This document shows, piece after piece, positions 7,989-16,556 of a stretch of 53,748 nt of DNA. Origin of the DNA: Caballeronia glathei. Its GTDB lineage: Bacteria > Pseudomonadota > Gammaproteobacteria > Burkholderiales > Burkholderiaceae. Position numbers and translations under genes: made by a program. Each line of letters begins with the position of its first letter. The stretch's first letter is position 1. The stretch lies in the NCBI RefSeq assembly GCF_000698595.1, contig NZ_JFHC01000058.1:1-53748 (forward strand), given 5' to 3'. Below the pieces are notes generated by a model that saw nothing but the letters and a program-made list of their open reading frames with translations, had not been told where the DNA came from and did not search any database.

Positions 7989-8924
7989 GTGAAGGCCATG
8001 CGCGAAACCGTCGATCCATCCGATCTGAGCTTCTTTTCCATGCTGTCGGCAGCCGGAAGCCTCAGTGCCGCAGCGAGAGAACTGGGCCTCACCCCAGCCG
8101 CCGTCAGCAAGCATCTGACGCAGATGGAACGCCGCGCGGGCGTGCCGCTCGTCAACCGAACCACGCGGCGGATGATGCTCACCCCTGAGGGCGAGCTGTA
8201 TCTGGAACATGCGCGCCGGATTCTCGATGCAATCGACGAACTGGCCGAACTGCTGGGAAGCGCGAAGAAGAGCCCGAAGGGGCTGCTGCGCGTCAACGCG
8301 ACGCTCGGCTTTGGCCGCAGCCATGTTGCGCCGGCCATTTCGCGCTTTGTCGTGAAGTATCCGCAGGTATCCGTGCAGCTTCAGCTTTCGGTCACCCCGC
8401 CACCGCTGACGGACGACACGTTCGACGTGTGCATCAGATTCGGCGAACCGCCGGATACGCGTGTCATCGCGCGCCGGCTCGCCCCCAATCGAAGACTGCT
8501 GTGCGCCGCGCCCGCCTATATCGCGCGGCGAGGGATGCCCGCCACGCCGCACGATCTTGCGAAGCACAACTGCATCGGTATCAGACAGGGCGACGAGGCG
8601 TACGGCGTGTGGAAGCTGACGACCGGGAGAGGAAGCTCCCGCAAGACCGAGGCCGTCAGGATCAGCGGCAGCCTGACCACCAACGACGGGGAGATCGCCG
8701 TGAAGTGGGCGCTCGAAGGCCACGGCATCCTGATGCGGGCCGAGTGGGATATCAGGCAGTATCTGGACGATGGTCAGCTTGTCGCGGTGCTACCCGACTA
8801 TGACACGCCTAACGCCGATATCTTCGCCGTCTACTCGCAGCGGCATCAGATGTCGAACCGGATACGTGCTTTCGTCGATTTCGTGGCGCTCGAGCTTCGA
8901 GCTGCGGCGGGCCGGCAGACGTAG
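7989..8924 (+). CDS. LysR-type regulator, DmlR-like
   Basis: The protein has 311 residues. The N-terminal winged helix reads FFSMLSAAGSLSAAARELGL, TPAAVSKHLTQMERRAG and VPLVNRTTRRMMLTPEGELY. It is followed by a linker helix and an effector-binding domain (residues about 95-300) that opens GLLRVNATLGFGRSHVAPAI, the signature of the DmlR/TtdR-like branch. It is divergently oriented from the dehydrogenase gene, with about 100 bases between them, so it most likely controls that gene and perhaps dctA in response to the dicarboxylate. A GTG at 7989 or an ATG at 7998 could be the start; neither has a convincing ribosome-binding site. Confidence 0.85.
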   Translation: MKAMRETVDPSDLSFFSMLSAAGSLSAAARELGLTPAAVSKHLTQMERRAGVPLVNRTTRRMMLTPEGELYLEHARRILDAIDELAELLGSAKKSPKGLLRVNATLGFGRSHVAPAISRFVVKYPQVSVQLQLSVTPPPLTDDTFDVCIRFGEPPDTRVIARRLAPNRRLLCAAPAYIARRGMPATPHDLAKHNCIGIRQGDEAYGVWKLTTGRGSSRKTEAVRISGSLTTNDGEIAVKWALEGHGILMRAEWDIRQYLDDGQLVAVLPDYDTPNADIFAVYSQRHQMSNRIRAFVDFVALELRAAAGRQT

Positions 8925-9074
8925 CGACGAACATGAGGCCCGGCGCGCGCCGCCCGTTGCACCGGTTGCAGGGGTCCCACCCGTTGAATGTCCTAGTTGA
9001 ATTCGCCTTTTTTGGCTCTGCCGGCTGAGCCGTTCGCGGTCTATCGTGTGTTCCATGACCTCTCGGAGAAAGGC

Positions 9075-9533
9075 ATGAACACTTCGATTTCGATCAAGCA
9101 TCTCGACACCCCCGACGAATGGCTGCGCGCATTCGACGTGATGAAGCAACTGCGTCCTCATCTGGCGGACGCTCCGTCATTTTCCGGGCAGCTTGGGCAT
9201 CAGCACACCGAAGGCTACCGGCTGCTCGCCGCATGCGAATCCGGCCGCATACTCGGCCTCGCTGGCTACCGTATGCAGACCAACCTGCTATACGGGCAAT
9301 TCGTGTATCTGGACGATCTGGTCGTGTCGGCGCACTTGCAGCGTAGCGGCATCGGCGAGCGGCTCCTCGATGCCGTCCGTCAGATCGCACGCGATTCGGG
9401 ATGCGCGCACTTCGTGCTCGATACCGGCCTGCACATGGCGCTCGCACAACGCTTCTACTATCGCAACGGCCTGCTCGCAAAAGGCATGCACTTCGTCGAG
9501 CCCCTTTCCCGTCCCACCGGGCAGAACTCATGA
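9075..9533 (+). CDS. GNAT-family N-acetyltransferase
   Basis: The protein has 152 residues with the GNAT fold: an N-terminal strand and helices, then GRILGLAGYRMQTNLLYGQF, VYLDDLVVSAHLQRSGIGER (strand 4 and the acetyl-CoA pyrophosphate loop, QRSGIG), LLDAVRQIARDSGCAHFVLD and a final FYYRNGLLAKGMHFVEPL. It transfers an acetyl group from acetyl-CoA to an unknown amine. The ATG at 9075 has GGAGAAAGG upstream. Its last bases overlap the start of the next gene (ATGA), so the two are translationally coupled. Confidence 0.85.
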   Translation: MNTSISIKHLDTPDEWLRAFDVMKQLRPHLADAPSFSGQLGHQHTEGYRLLAACESGRILGLAGYRMQTNLLYGQFVYLDDLVVSAHLQRSGIGERLLDAVRQIARDSGCAHFVLDTGLHMALAQRFYYRNGLLAKGMHFVEPLSRPTGQNS

Positions 9534-10207
9534 AAATTCTCTTTCTGAACGCCAGCCCGCACGGCGAAACGAGTCACGGCTATCGTCTCGCGCTCGAGAT
9601 GATCGGCATGTTGCAAGAGCGCGGGGCGCCCGAGGCTTCACGCATCGAAGTGATCGAACGCGACCTGGCCGCCGCGCCGTTGCCGCCCATCGCGCGCGAC
9701 TACGCAAGGGCGATCACGTCTCGCACGCCGGACCCGCGCATGTTCGACCTCTCCGAGCAATTGATTGAAGAGATCGAAACGACGGACATGTTGATCGTCA
9801 ACACGCCGATGCACAACTTCACCGTGCCGGCCGCGCTCAAGCTCTGGATCGATTACGTGCTGCGCATTCACCGAACGTTCGCATCGACACCTGATGGCAA
9901 GGTGGGTCTGATGCGCGACCGGCCGGGCTTCGTGATCGTGGGATCGGGCGGCTTTCATACCGGCGAACGCGCGCGCCAGCCCGATTTCCTGACGCCTTAT
10001 CTGCGTTATGCGCTCGGGTCGATCGGCATACACAGTGTGCACTTTCTCGCCTTGCAGGGACTCGTGATGGGCGACGAAGCAGTGGGCAGCGCGCTGAACC
10101 TCGCGCGCGCGGAACTCGGCCGGCTCGATCCGTTCGCGGACCTCGCGAACCGGTCCGGCTTCACGGAAAGCACGAGCCTTTCAGCCGGCGAGCCGCTGAT
10201 GCAGTGA
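9530..10207 (+). CDS. FMN-dependent NADH-azoreductase / quinone reductase family protein
   Basis: The protein has 225 residues with the flavodoxin-like fold. KILFLNASPHGETSHGYRLA is the first strand and phosphate-binding loop, TTDMLIVNTPMHNF and TVPAALKLWIDYVLR are the flavin-contacting segment of AzoR-type enzymes, and GFVIVGSGGFHT is the next strand and loop. Such enzymes reduce quinones or azo compounds with NAD(P)H by two-electron transfer. The start overlaps the stop of the acetyltransferase gene (ATGA). The pair may detoxify an electrophile, although that is inferred only from the coupling. The gene converges with the MocR gene across 34 bases. Confidence 0.82.
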   Translation: MKILFLNASPHGETSHGYRLALEMIGMLQERGAPEASRIEVIERDLAAAPLPPIARDYARAITSRTPDPRMFDLSEQLIEEIETTDMLIVNTPMHNFTVPAALKLWIDYVLRIHRTFASTPDGKVGLMRDRPGFVIVGSGGFHTGERARQPDFLTPYLRYALGSIGIHSVHFLALQGLVMGDEAVGSALNLARAELGRLDPFADLANRSGFTESTSLSAGEPLMQ

Positions 10208-10241
10208 TGCAGTGTTTCGCCGGATCTTCGTGACGCACGCA

Positions 10242-11732
10242 TCATCCATCCAGCGCGCGTTTGAGGATCCGCGCGAGACGCGCCGCATCGTCCGCATCGG
10301 CGACGTTGGCAAAGCCCATCACGAGACCGCGCTGCGTGTGCTTCGAGCGGCTGTTGACGTACCACGCCGATAGCGGCCGCACCGCGAGACCCGATTCCGA
10401 TGCGCGGGCGGCCACGGCGTGGTCGTCGACGGGCACGCCCGCGTCATGGCTGAACGTCACGACCAGATGCATGCCGCCCGACGGCAGATCCATGGTGATC
10501 GCTTGCCCGCACGCGCGCCTCAGTGCATCGACGAGCAGCAGGCGACGCTCCGCGTAGAGCGCACGCATGCGCTTCAGATGCCGCGCAAAATGCCCTTGCG
10601 CGATGAAATCCGCAACGGCCGCCTGAAACAGATACGGCGGCCCCATGTTCAGGCTCCTGGTCAGCTGATCGAAGCGCGCCACCGCGCGCTCCGGGACGAC
10701 CACGTACGACAGCCGCAGCCCCGGAAACAGCACCTTGCTGAACGTTCCGCAATAGATCACGCGGTCATTCCGGTCGAGACTTTTCAGCGCGGGCAATGGC
10801 CGCCCGAGGTAGCGGAACTCGCTGTCGTAGTCGTCCTCGACGATCCAGCTTCCCGCCCGGTTCGCCCAGTCCAGCAGCGCGATGCGCCGTGCCAGCGACA
10901 GCGTCACGCCGAGCGGGCTCTGATGCGATGGCGTGACCACAGCAAAGCGCGCGTTCGCACCGAGTGCCTTGCCGCGCTCGACATCCAGACCTTCGCCATC
11001 GACGGGCACGGGCACGATCCCCATGCCGGCCTCGCTCAGCAAGTTGCGCGCGATCAGATAGCCGGGCTCCTCGAACCACGCGCGGTCGCCGGGTCGTGCG
11101 AGACATCGCAGGATGAGTTCGAGCGTCGTGCGGTACCCGCTCGTGACGAACACCTGCTCAGGCGCGCATTCGACCCCGCGCGACAGCCCGAGATAGGTCG
11201 CGATGCGTTCGCGCAGCGGTCCGTATCCGGCGGGATCAGGGTAGATCAGCGCAGCACGGTCGCCGCTGCGTGCGCGATATGCCACGAGGCGGCTCCAGAC
11301 CTTGCGCGGAAAAGCATCGAGCGCTGGCAGACCGGGGCTCAGAGGCTTTGCATCGTTGCCCAGATCGACGACGCCCGGTGCGCGACGCGGCACGCGCTGC
11401 GCGGCCCGCTGCTCCGGGCCATGTTCTCCGCGCTTTCGGACCGATCGGCGCACGACCGACGGCGGCAACGACGACGAGACGAACGTGCCCGCCGCGCCGC
11501 GCATCTCCAGGTAGCCCTCGTCGACCAGAATGCTGTAGGCCAGTTCCACCGTGCCGCGCGCGACGCTCAGCTGAGTCGCGAGTCCGCGCAACGCGGGCAC
11601 GCGGTCACCGGGCCCCAGATGCCCGGCGGCGATGGCCGTCTTGAAGCGCTCGCAGACTTGCAGATAGATCGGCGACTGCAGGTGCCTGTCAATCTCGATC
11701 TCGAGTTCCTGTTCGGGTTCCGGCAGCTTCAT
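10242..11732 (-). CDS. MocR-type regulator (GntR winged helix fused to aminotransferase)
   Basis: The protein has 496 residues. Residues 15-90 are a GntR winged helix: PIYLQVCERFKTAIAAGHLG, PGDRVPALRGLATQLSVARG and TVELAYSILVDEGYLEM. From about residue 120 it is a fold-type I aminotransferase domain: GYGPLRERIATYLGLSRGV, VFVTSGYRTTLELILRCLA, TPSHQSPLGVTLS, the PLP-contacting EDDYDSEFRY (299-308) and the lysine segment CGTFSKVLFPGLR with Lys333 as the PLP Schiff-base residue. MocR proteins sense PLP or an amino compound and control nearby genes. The neighbour target is unclear: the coupled acetyltransferase/azoreductase pair converges with it, and no gene diverges directly. Confidence 0.88.
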   Translation of the reverse strand: MKLPEPEQELEIEIDRHLQSPIYLQVCERFKTAIAAGHLGPGDRVPALRGLATQLSVARGTVELAYSILVDEGYLEMRGAAGTFVSSSLPPSVVRRSVRKRGEHGPEQRAAQRVPRRAPGVVDLGNDAKPLSPGLPALDAFPRKVWSRLVAYRARSGDRAALIYPDPAGYGPLRERIATYLGLSRGVECAPEQVFVTSGYRTTLELILRCLARPGDRAWFEEPGYLIARNLLSEAGMGIVPVPVDGEGLDVERGKALGANARFAVVTPSHQSPLGVTLSLARRIALLDWANRAGSWIVEDDYDSEFRYLGRPLPALKSLDRNDRVIYCGTFSKVLFPGLRLSYVVVPERAVARFDQLTRSLNMGPPYLFQAAVADFIAQGHFARHLKRMRALYAERRLLLVDALRRACGQAITMDLPSGGMHLVVTFSHDAGVPVDDHAVAARASESGLAVRPLSAWYVNSRSKHTQRGLVMGFANVADADDAARLARILKRALDG

Positions 11733-11996
11733 GTCTTGCCCTATGGACTAGTTCGATCTTCAATTCCGATCCATCCTGCCAAGACATAATTTTCGCACGT
11801 CGCGCCCTGAAAAACGCGTACCCGCTGCTATCGAACGATATTCGTTGAAACCCGCTTTAGTCCGTGCCGATGCTGGCCACGGAAGCTATCCATGCGACCT
11901 CCGTGGAGTATTCCCCACGGTGGCCGGCACGTGTGACTTGCGACCCGACGCCGTATTACCTGACGGTCTTCGTCGCAGACCAGCGTGAGCGCGCTG

Positions 11997-12818
11997 TTAC
12001 TTCTGGATAAATTCGAGCAGGTCGGCGTTGACCGTGCTCGCATGGGTCGTGCACATGCCGTGCGGCGCGCCCGGATAAATCTTCAACGCCCCGTTGGGAA
12101 CGATCTTTGCCGAAAGCTTTCCCGAGTCGTCCAGCGGGACGATCTGGTCCGCGTCACCTTGCAGGACGAGCGTCGGGGCGGTCATTTTTTTCAGGTCTTC
12201 GGTGAAGTCCGTTTCCGAGAACGCCTTGATGCAATCGTAAGCGCTCTTGATCGAGCATTGCATGCCCGCATACCAGAACCAGTCGATCGTTCCCTGCGAC
12301 GGTTTCGCGCCTTCCCGGTTGAACCCGAAGAACGGCACGGCAAGATCCTTGAAAAACTGCGACCGGTTGCCGACGACGCCCGCGCGGATTTCATCGAATA
12401 CGGAGAGCGGCAAGCCGCCCGGGTTATTCACCGTTTTCAGCATCAACGGCGGCACCGCGGAAATCAGCACGGCCTTGGCGACGCGCTTTGTTCCGTGCCG
12501 GCCGATGTAGCGTGCAACCTCGCCCCCGCCCGTCGAGTGGCCGACGAGCACTGCGTCCTTCAGGTCGAGGAAGTCGATCAGCTCCGCGAGGTCATCCGCG
12601 TAACGGCTCATGTCGTTGCCGTCCCACGGCTGGCTCGAGCGGCCATGCCCCCGCCGGTCGTGAGCGATCACGCGGTAGCCGCGTTCAGCCAGATACAGCA
12701 TCTGGGCGTCCCACGCATCCGCATTCAGAGGCCATCCGTGCGAGAAAACAACCGGTTGGCCGGTACCCCAATCCTTGTAGAACAGCTGCGTACCATCTTT
12801 CAACGTAAACATTGCCAT
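11997..12818 (-). CDS. alpha/beta hydrolase, non-heme chloroperoxidase type
   Basis: The protein has 273 residues. FTLKDGTQLFYKDWGTGQPV and VVFSHGWPLNADAWDAQM (oxyanion region) are followed by the nucleophile elbow VGHSTGGGE (Ser95), an acid in LQGDADQIVP (Asp222 or 224) and the catalytic His253 in APHGM. This is the cofactor-free haloperoxidase/esterase family, which acts as perhydrolase or esterase. I chose the ATG at 12818, since GGAG lies 8 bases before it; the frame also starts at 12836. The protein is complete and cytoplasmic, and it stands alone with no clear operon partner. Confidence 0.88.
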   Translation of the reverse strand: MAMFTLKDGTQLFYKDWGTGQPVVFSHGWPLNADAWDAQMLYLAERGYRVIAHDRRGHGRSSQPWDGNDMSRYADDLAELIDFLDLKDAVLVGHSTGGGEVARYIGRHGTKRVAKAVLISAVPPLMLKTVNNPGGLPLSVFDEIRAGVVGNRSQFFKDLAVPFFGFNREGAKPSQGTIDWFWYAGMQCSIKSAYDCIKAFSETDFTEDLKKMTAPTLVLQGDADQIVPLDDSGKLSAKIVPNGALKIYPGAPHGMCTTHASTVNADLLEFIQK

Positions 12819-13595
12819 CGCTAAAACTCCATTCATGGATGCTGATTCAGCCGGCGTCCCGGTATCACCTTGCAGGCAACATGACCGTGAGACGCCGATT
12901 CGTGCCGCTTCGCTGCCGGTTCATGACCTGGGCAGGCACATCACGCACCGGATCAGTATTCAGGTTCGTGAGAAGACTTTCTTTTGCCATTGACCCGACG
13001 CTTTCGCATCTGCACGTTGATCGCGGATCAGGAAACAGGCACATCACCGAACGCCTGCTCCGCACACGCGCGGATACGCGCGACGCGGCGCCCTCTCAAA
13101 ACCCGAAGCTGCTGAGTCCCGGATGATCTTCGGGACGCGGGCCGACGGCCAGAAGAACTTGCGGTCGCGCTCCTGAATCGGCACGATCTGCCAACAAAGA
13201 GCTTTCGATATCGCATCGAGCGGCCGTTCACGGCGCAGGAGTGCCACACCCAGCTCGACGGCTGAGACGGGCGCCATCGAGCGAAGGCGCAACGCGAATG
13301 CCGACGCCTGGTTAGAAAGGCGATCGTCAGCAACACCCGGACACGCGCGCCAAGCATCTGAGCGCACGCGACGCCACATGCGTTACCGCCCGTTACAGAA
13401 GCGACATCACCGTTTCACCTCGCGCGGCACGTGCCTCCTAAAATGACTGCGCCGGGTTGCGCCGTCTGACGCCGCGGGGAACCGCAAGCTGTTTCGAACC
13501 CGGCGTGCACGGGCTCGCACCGTGCGTCAAGACCGGCCCGAGCGCCACGCTTGAACCTTCCGACTTCCTCATGATCCTCACTCCAAGGAGAACGC
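12819..13595. other. 777-base region without a recognisable gene
   Basis: Open frames of 60-110 codons exist on both strands, but none has a ribosome-binding site or a recognisable domain. The longest reverse frame (13044-13379) matches no family I know. It could hold decayed sequence between the hydrolase and the DUF4142 gene. Confidence 0.4.
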
Positions 13596-14162
13596 ATGAT
13601 CCGCATTTCCACTGCTTCGATCGTCTGTGCATGCACAACCGGCCTTCTCGTCTTCGCGACGGCGGCTGGCGCGCAAACCACGCAGTCAGCACCGTCGCAG
13701 GACACCACGAAGCTGCATGCCGCGGATCAGACTTTCGTCGCCGAGGCGACCAGGGCGGTGTCGACGCAGCGCGAAGCCGCGAGAATCGCCACATCGCGCT
13801 CCACTGACCGCGACGTGAAGGCGTTCGCGGAGCGCGCTGCCAGCGACAATGCGAAACTGTCCGACGCGCTGCGCGCCGCAAGCCCGCGCGGCGTGGATGT
13901 GCCAAAGAACAATCCGGATACCGCTGCGCTCGACAGCATCAGAAACCTGCGCGGCGACGCGTTCGACAAGATCTACATCGAGCAGGTCGCGCTCGGCGGC
14001 CAGCAGAAAGTGCTATCGGCATTTCAGTCGGAGATCGCTTCAGGGCGCGATGAGCAGTTGAAAGACGCGGCGACAAAGGCGCTGCCGGGCATCCAGGCGC
14101 AATATGCGCAAGCTCAGGAACTGGCGAAGCGCAAGCACCTCGCGGGCGGCTCTGCGCAGTAG
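13596..14162 (+). CDS. secreted DUF4142 family protein
   Basis: The protein has 188 residues. A signal peptide (IVCACTTGLLVFATAAGAQ) is cleaved near AGA-Q. The mature part is the helical DUF4142 domain: DQTFVAEATRAVSTQREAAR, STDRDVKAFAERAASDNAKL, FDKIYIEQVALGGQQKVLSA and ALPGIQAQYAQAQELAKR. This looks like a periplasmic four-helix, ferritin-like bundle. The function is unknown; in proteobacteria the family is often tied to envelope stress, which I do not claim here. AAGGAG lies 5 bases before the ATG. It is a single gene. Confidence 0.85.
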   Translation: MIRISTASIVCACTTGLLVFATAAGAQTTQSAPSQDTTKLHAADQTFVAEATRAVSTQREAARIATSRSTDRDVKAFAERAASDNAKLSDALRAASPRGVDVPKNNPDTAALDSIRNLRGDAFDKIYIEQVALGGQQKVLSAFQSEIASGRDEQLKDAATKALPGIQAQYAQAQELAKRKHLAGGSAQ

Positions 14163-14431
14163 TCCCCTGTGCGCGTCATGCCGATTCGCCACGTTCGCTA
14201 TCCGGCGTTCGGCATGACGCGCGAATACGAGCCAGTACTCGTTCGGGTATGCGTCGCGGGCATGCGTCGCGTATGGCATCCGCCATCACGCCTGCGTGGC
14301 GGAATTCCCTTCGATTCAGGGAATAAAAGTCTCCACCGGGTGTTGTTGAAACGAGGATGATCGAGCCGCCAACCCGGCTGCTCCGGGATTCGCTCAAGTG
14401 GAAAAAGCTCCCGAATCGCAGGAACAACGCT

Positions 14432-15178
14432 ATGGCCGAAGGAATAAACCGCTACTTCATGGCGGACACGAGGGCGTTCGTCGACGCCAACTATCTGACG
14501 ACTGCCGGTATCTTCCGTCCTCCAGAGGGAACGATGGCATTCGATCTGCATCGCCAGGAAGGAATCACACCCAGCGTGGTCACGATCGAGCCGACGAACA
14601 CTGCGAAGAACGACGAATCCATCCGCGGGTATTGGGTGCCGCAAGGCGGATCGTGTGACGTACCGATCATTGCAGCCGATCGCGCCTATGTCTTTACACC
14701 AGACTTCTCCGGCTGCTCGCTCATTGTCGATCAGATCAGCGACAGCATGTACCGCGTCTATCACGTGACGGGAGGCAACGGGTACGTCGAGATGGAATAC
14801 CGCAAGCGTCGCGACCCTGCCTCGAAACTCGCCGGAGTCATGACACACGAGTTCTATGGAGCCCCCGGTGCTCCGAGGGCGCTCATGTTCATGAAGTTCG
14901 AGGAGGGCCGCTGGTGGATCTATTTCCAGGCTCAGACAGGCACGGGATATGGTCTGCAGGGCAACCGCGTGGTACGCGCGCAAGGATCCACGGCGGTGGA
15001 CACCATCAGGATGACGGGCCGAATGCCTGTGGCACGCGTCAAGACCGAAAGCCCGGTCATCACGTCGAATCGGCTCTGCGACGGGCAACTCATCATTCGC
15101 GACACGGAGGAAGCCCCAACGTCCAGATTGCTGCGCGCCCGCAAGGTGAACCTGATGACCGAACTCTGGACCTTCTAG
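14432..15178 (+). CDS. protein with CNF1/BLF1-like deamidase motif (candidate)
   Basis: The protein has 248 residues with no signal peptide or membrane span. Beta-rich segments surround YWVPQGGSCDVPIIAADRAY, then FTPDFSGCSLIVDQ (Cys95) and DSMYRVYHVTGG (His111). CNF1 (Cys866, His881) and Burkholderia lethal factor 1 (Cys94, His106) use a Ser-Gly-Cys followed 12-15 residues later by His to deamidate glutamine; here the spacing is 16. The similarity is my reading of motif and layout, not a search result. ATG 14432 has AGGA 8 bases upstream; an in-frame ATG at 14357 would give 25 extra, charged residues. It could instead be an unrelated beta-rich hypothetical protein. No immunity or secretion gene is adjacent. 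Confidence 0.6.
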   Translation: MAEGINRYFMADTRAFVDANYLTTAGIFRPPEGTMAFDLHRQEGITPSVVTIEPTNTAKNDESIRGYWVPQGGSCDVPIIAADRAYVFTPDFSGCSLIVDQISDSMYRVYHVTGGNGYVEMEYRKRRDPASKLAGVMTHEFYGAPGAPRALMFMKFEEGRWWIYFQAQTGTGYGLQGNRVVRAQGSTAVDTIRMTGRMPVARVKTESPVITSNRLCDGQLIIRDTEEAPTSRLLRARKVNLMTELWTF

Positions 15179-15314
15179 TCCATCGAAAATCAAAGGGTCC
15201 ATGAACCGGCGCCGTTGTCTGGCGGCGTGCTCGTCAGCGGGACGTGAAATCTCCTTCGCTGCACGCCCGATACCCGGCACGTCTTCCGTTTGACAACCTC
15301 ATCCGACCGACAAA

Positions 15315-15596
15315 TCAACCGCCGCGATATGCCGGGTCGATGCTATCGGCCGGAGCGCGCCGGCCGGATTGCGACCTGACCGATTCGTCTCCGCCGACGC
15401 CGCCGTGGTTCGCGTCGCCCGCGCTGTCCTGGCCTTCTGCCGCGGCCTTCGTTTGAGCGGTCTCGCCGTGTTGCGATACTGGCGCACCGGCGTCTGCGTG
15501 ATGGAGGGAAGTCTGGCCGTAGCCGCCCGCGAAGGCGGGAGCCGTCAGCGATACGGAGCTTGCGACTAGCAGAGCGGCGACAGATTTCGTTTTCAT
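15315..15596 (-). CDS. small secreted protein, Burkholderia-type
   Basis: The protein has 93 residues. A signal peptide (KTKSVAALLVASSVSLTAPA, cleaved after AFA) is followed by a low-complexity mature chain rich in Gly, Ala, Gln and His, ending with Arg-rich residues and AYRGG. ATG 15596 follows GGAG by 6 bases. The function is unknown. Similar short periplasmic proteins are common in Burkholderia relatives, often as several paralogues. The next small secreted gene (16192) is divergent at a distance. Confidence 0.65.
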   Translation of the reverse strand: MKTKSVAALLVASSVSLTAPAFAGGYGQTSLHHADAGAPVSQHGETAQTKAAAEGQDSAGDANHGGVGGDESVRSQSGRRAPADSIDPAYRGG

Positions 15597-16191
15597 GACG
15601 ACTCCAATAAGCGTGTTGAGCTTTCGAATGCAGCTCGATCGGTCCATGGCGGCGCGCGATGCACGGCACCGTGCGGCGCGCCAGCAAGAAGGCTCAGGCA
15701 AACAACACGCTCCCGGAATACGGGCATGCTGCCGACATTGCGCCGCAGCTACAAATGCACGGGTCATGCCAATCCCGGTTCGCGCATCATCCAGGCGGCT
15801 CTAAGCGCTTGAAAATAAAAACGATTGATCGAGAACACCCGTGCTGTGGAAGACGGATCGCACAGCGAAGATGTCTGGCCGCAGACAACGCTTTCATGAG
15901 CCACTGTGCGCGTTCACCCAACAGCACGACGTCCGCGCGCCCGACCGCAAAGCGAGTCGGCACCCGACGATCGATGTCACATCGAGAGATCGTCAGCGAG
16001 ATGCCTGAGATACGGTGCGTGTTAACGATTTCTTCAGGTGGCGTCGATGGCGCCGGCGGCGATTGAATCGCACCATGGGTCAAGCGATGTCAGGGCGATG
16101 CCTGCTTTCGAGCGCGCCAGCCCTGCGCGATCGCCATCGCGGCCAGTCGTGCGCTGACCGTACCCGCACTTGTTTCAAGGAGCAAACTGAC
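15597..16191. other. 595-base gap between two small secreted-protein genes
   Basis: The gap should hold both divergent promoters. A reverse frame near 15900-16050 contains LTISRCDIDRRVPTRFAVGR followed by ADVVLLGE, which faintly resembles part of a LysR effector domain, but the frame has no other support. Confidence 0.35.
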
Positions 16192-16443
16192 ATGAAGACG
16201 ATTCGAGTCGTGGCGACCTGCGCGTTGGTCCTCATCCTGGGGCCTGCATGGGCGCAAGACACACCGGTTCCCGCGCAGGCAACCCAGTCCGCGCGGGACG
16301 TCGGTGGCACCGGTGATGCGTCGAGGAGCGACGCGGGTGTGACGATGAGCCCGACGCGGCAGCAGGTCTATCAGGACCTCAGCACGTCGCAGCAATCGGG
16401 AGAGCAACGCCGCATCTGGAACAGCACGTACCGCCATCATTGA
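16192..16443 (+). CDS. small secreted protein, Burkholderia-type
   Basis: The protein has 83 residues. The signal peptide (TIRVVATCALVLILGPAWA) is cleaved before QDTPV. The short mature part has a C-terminal motif, TRQQVYQDLSTSQQSGEQ, followed by NSTYRHH, which recalls the tails of short periplasmic proteins seen in Burkholderia and related genera. ATG 16192 has AAGGAG about 10 bases upstream. The function is unknown. The gene converges with the regulator at 16557. Confidence 0.65.
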   Translation: MKTIRVVATCALVLILGPAWAQDTPVPAQATQSARDVGGTGDASRSDAGVTMSPTRQQVYQDLSTSQQSGEQRRIWNSTYRHH

Positions 16444-16556
16444 GCGCGCCGTGCGGTGGCTTTCGCCAGGTGTGCCTGCCGCGCGACGAGCGTCCTGCGC
16501 ATGTCCCGTCGCGCGCGCATGCCGCACGCATACCGCGCGCGTCAGCCCCGCTTCGC

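Noticed and set aside
13044..13379. 111-codon reverse frame between the hydrolase and DUF4142 genes
   Set aside because: No ribosome-binding site, no recognisable domain, and composition typical of chance frames in GC-rich DNA.
15787..16083. Reverse frame with a stretch like a LysR effector domain
   Set aside because: Only about 30 residues look suggestive and nothing before or after fits the family.
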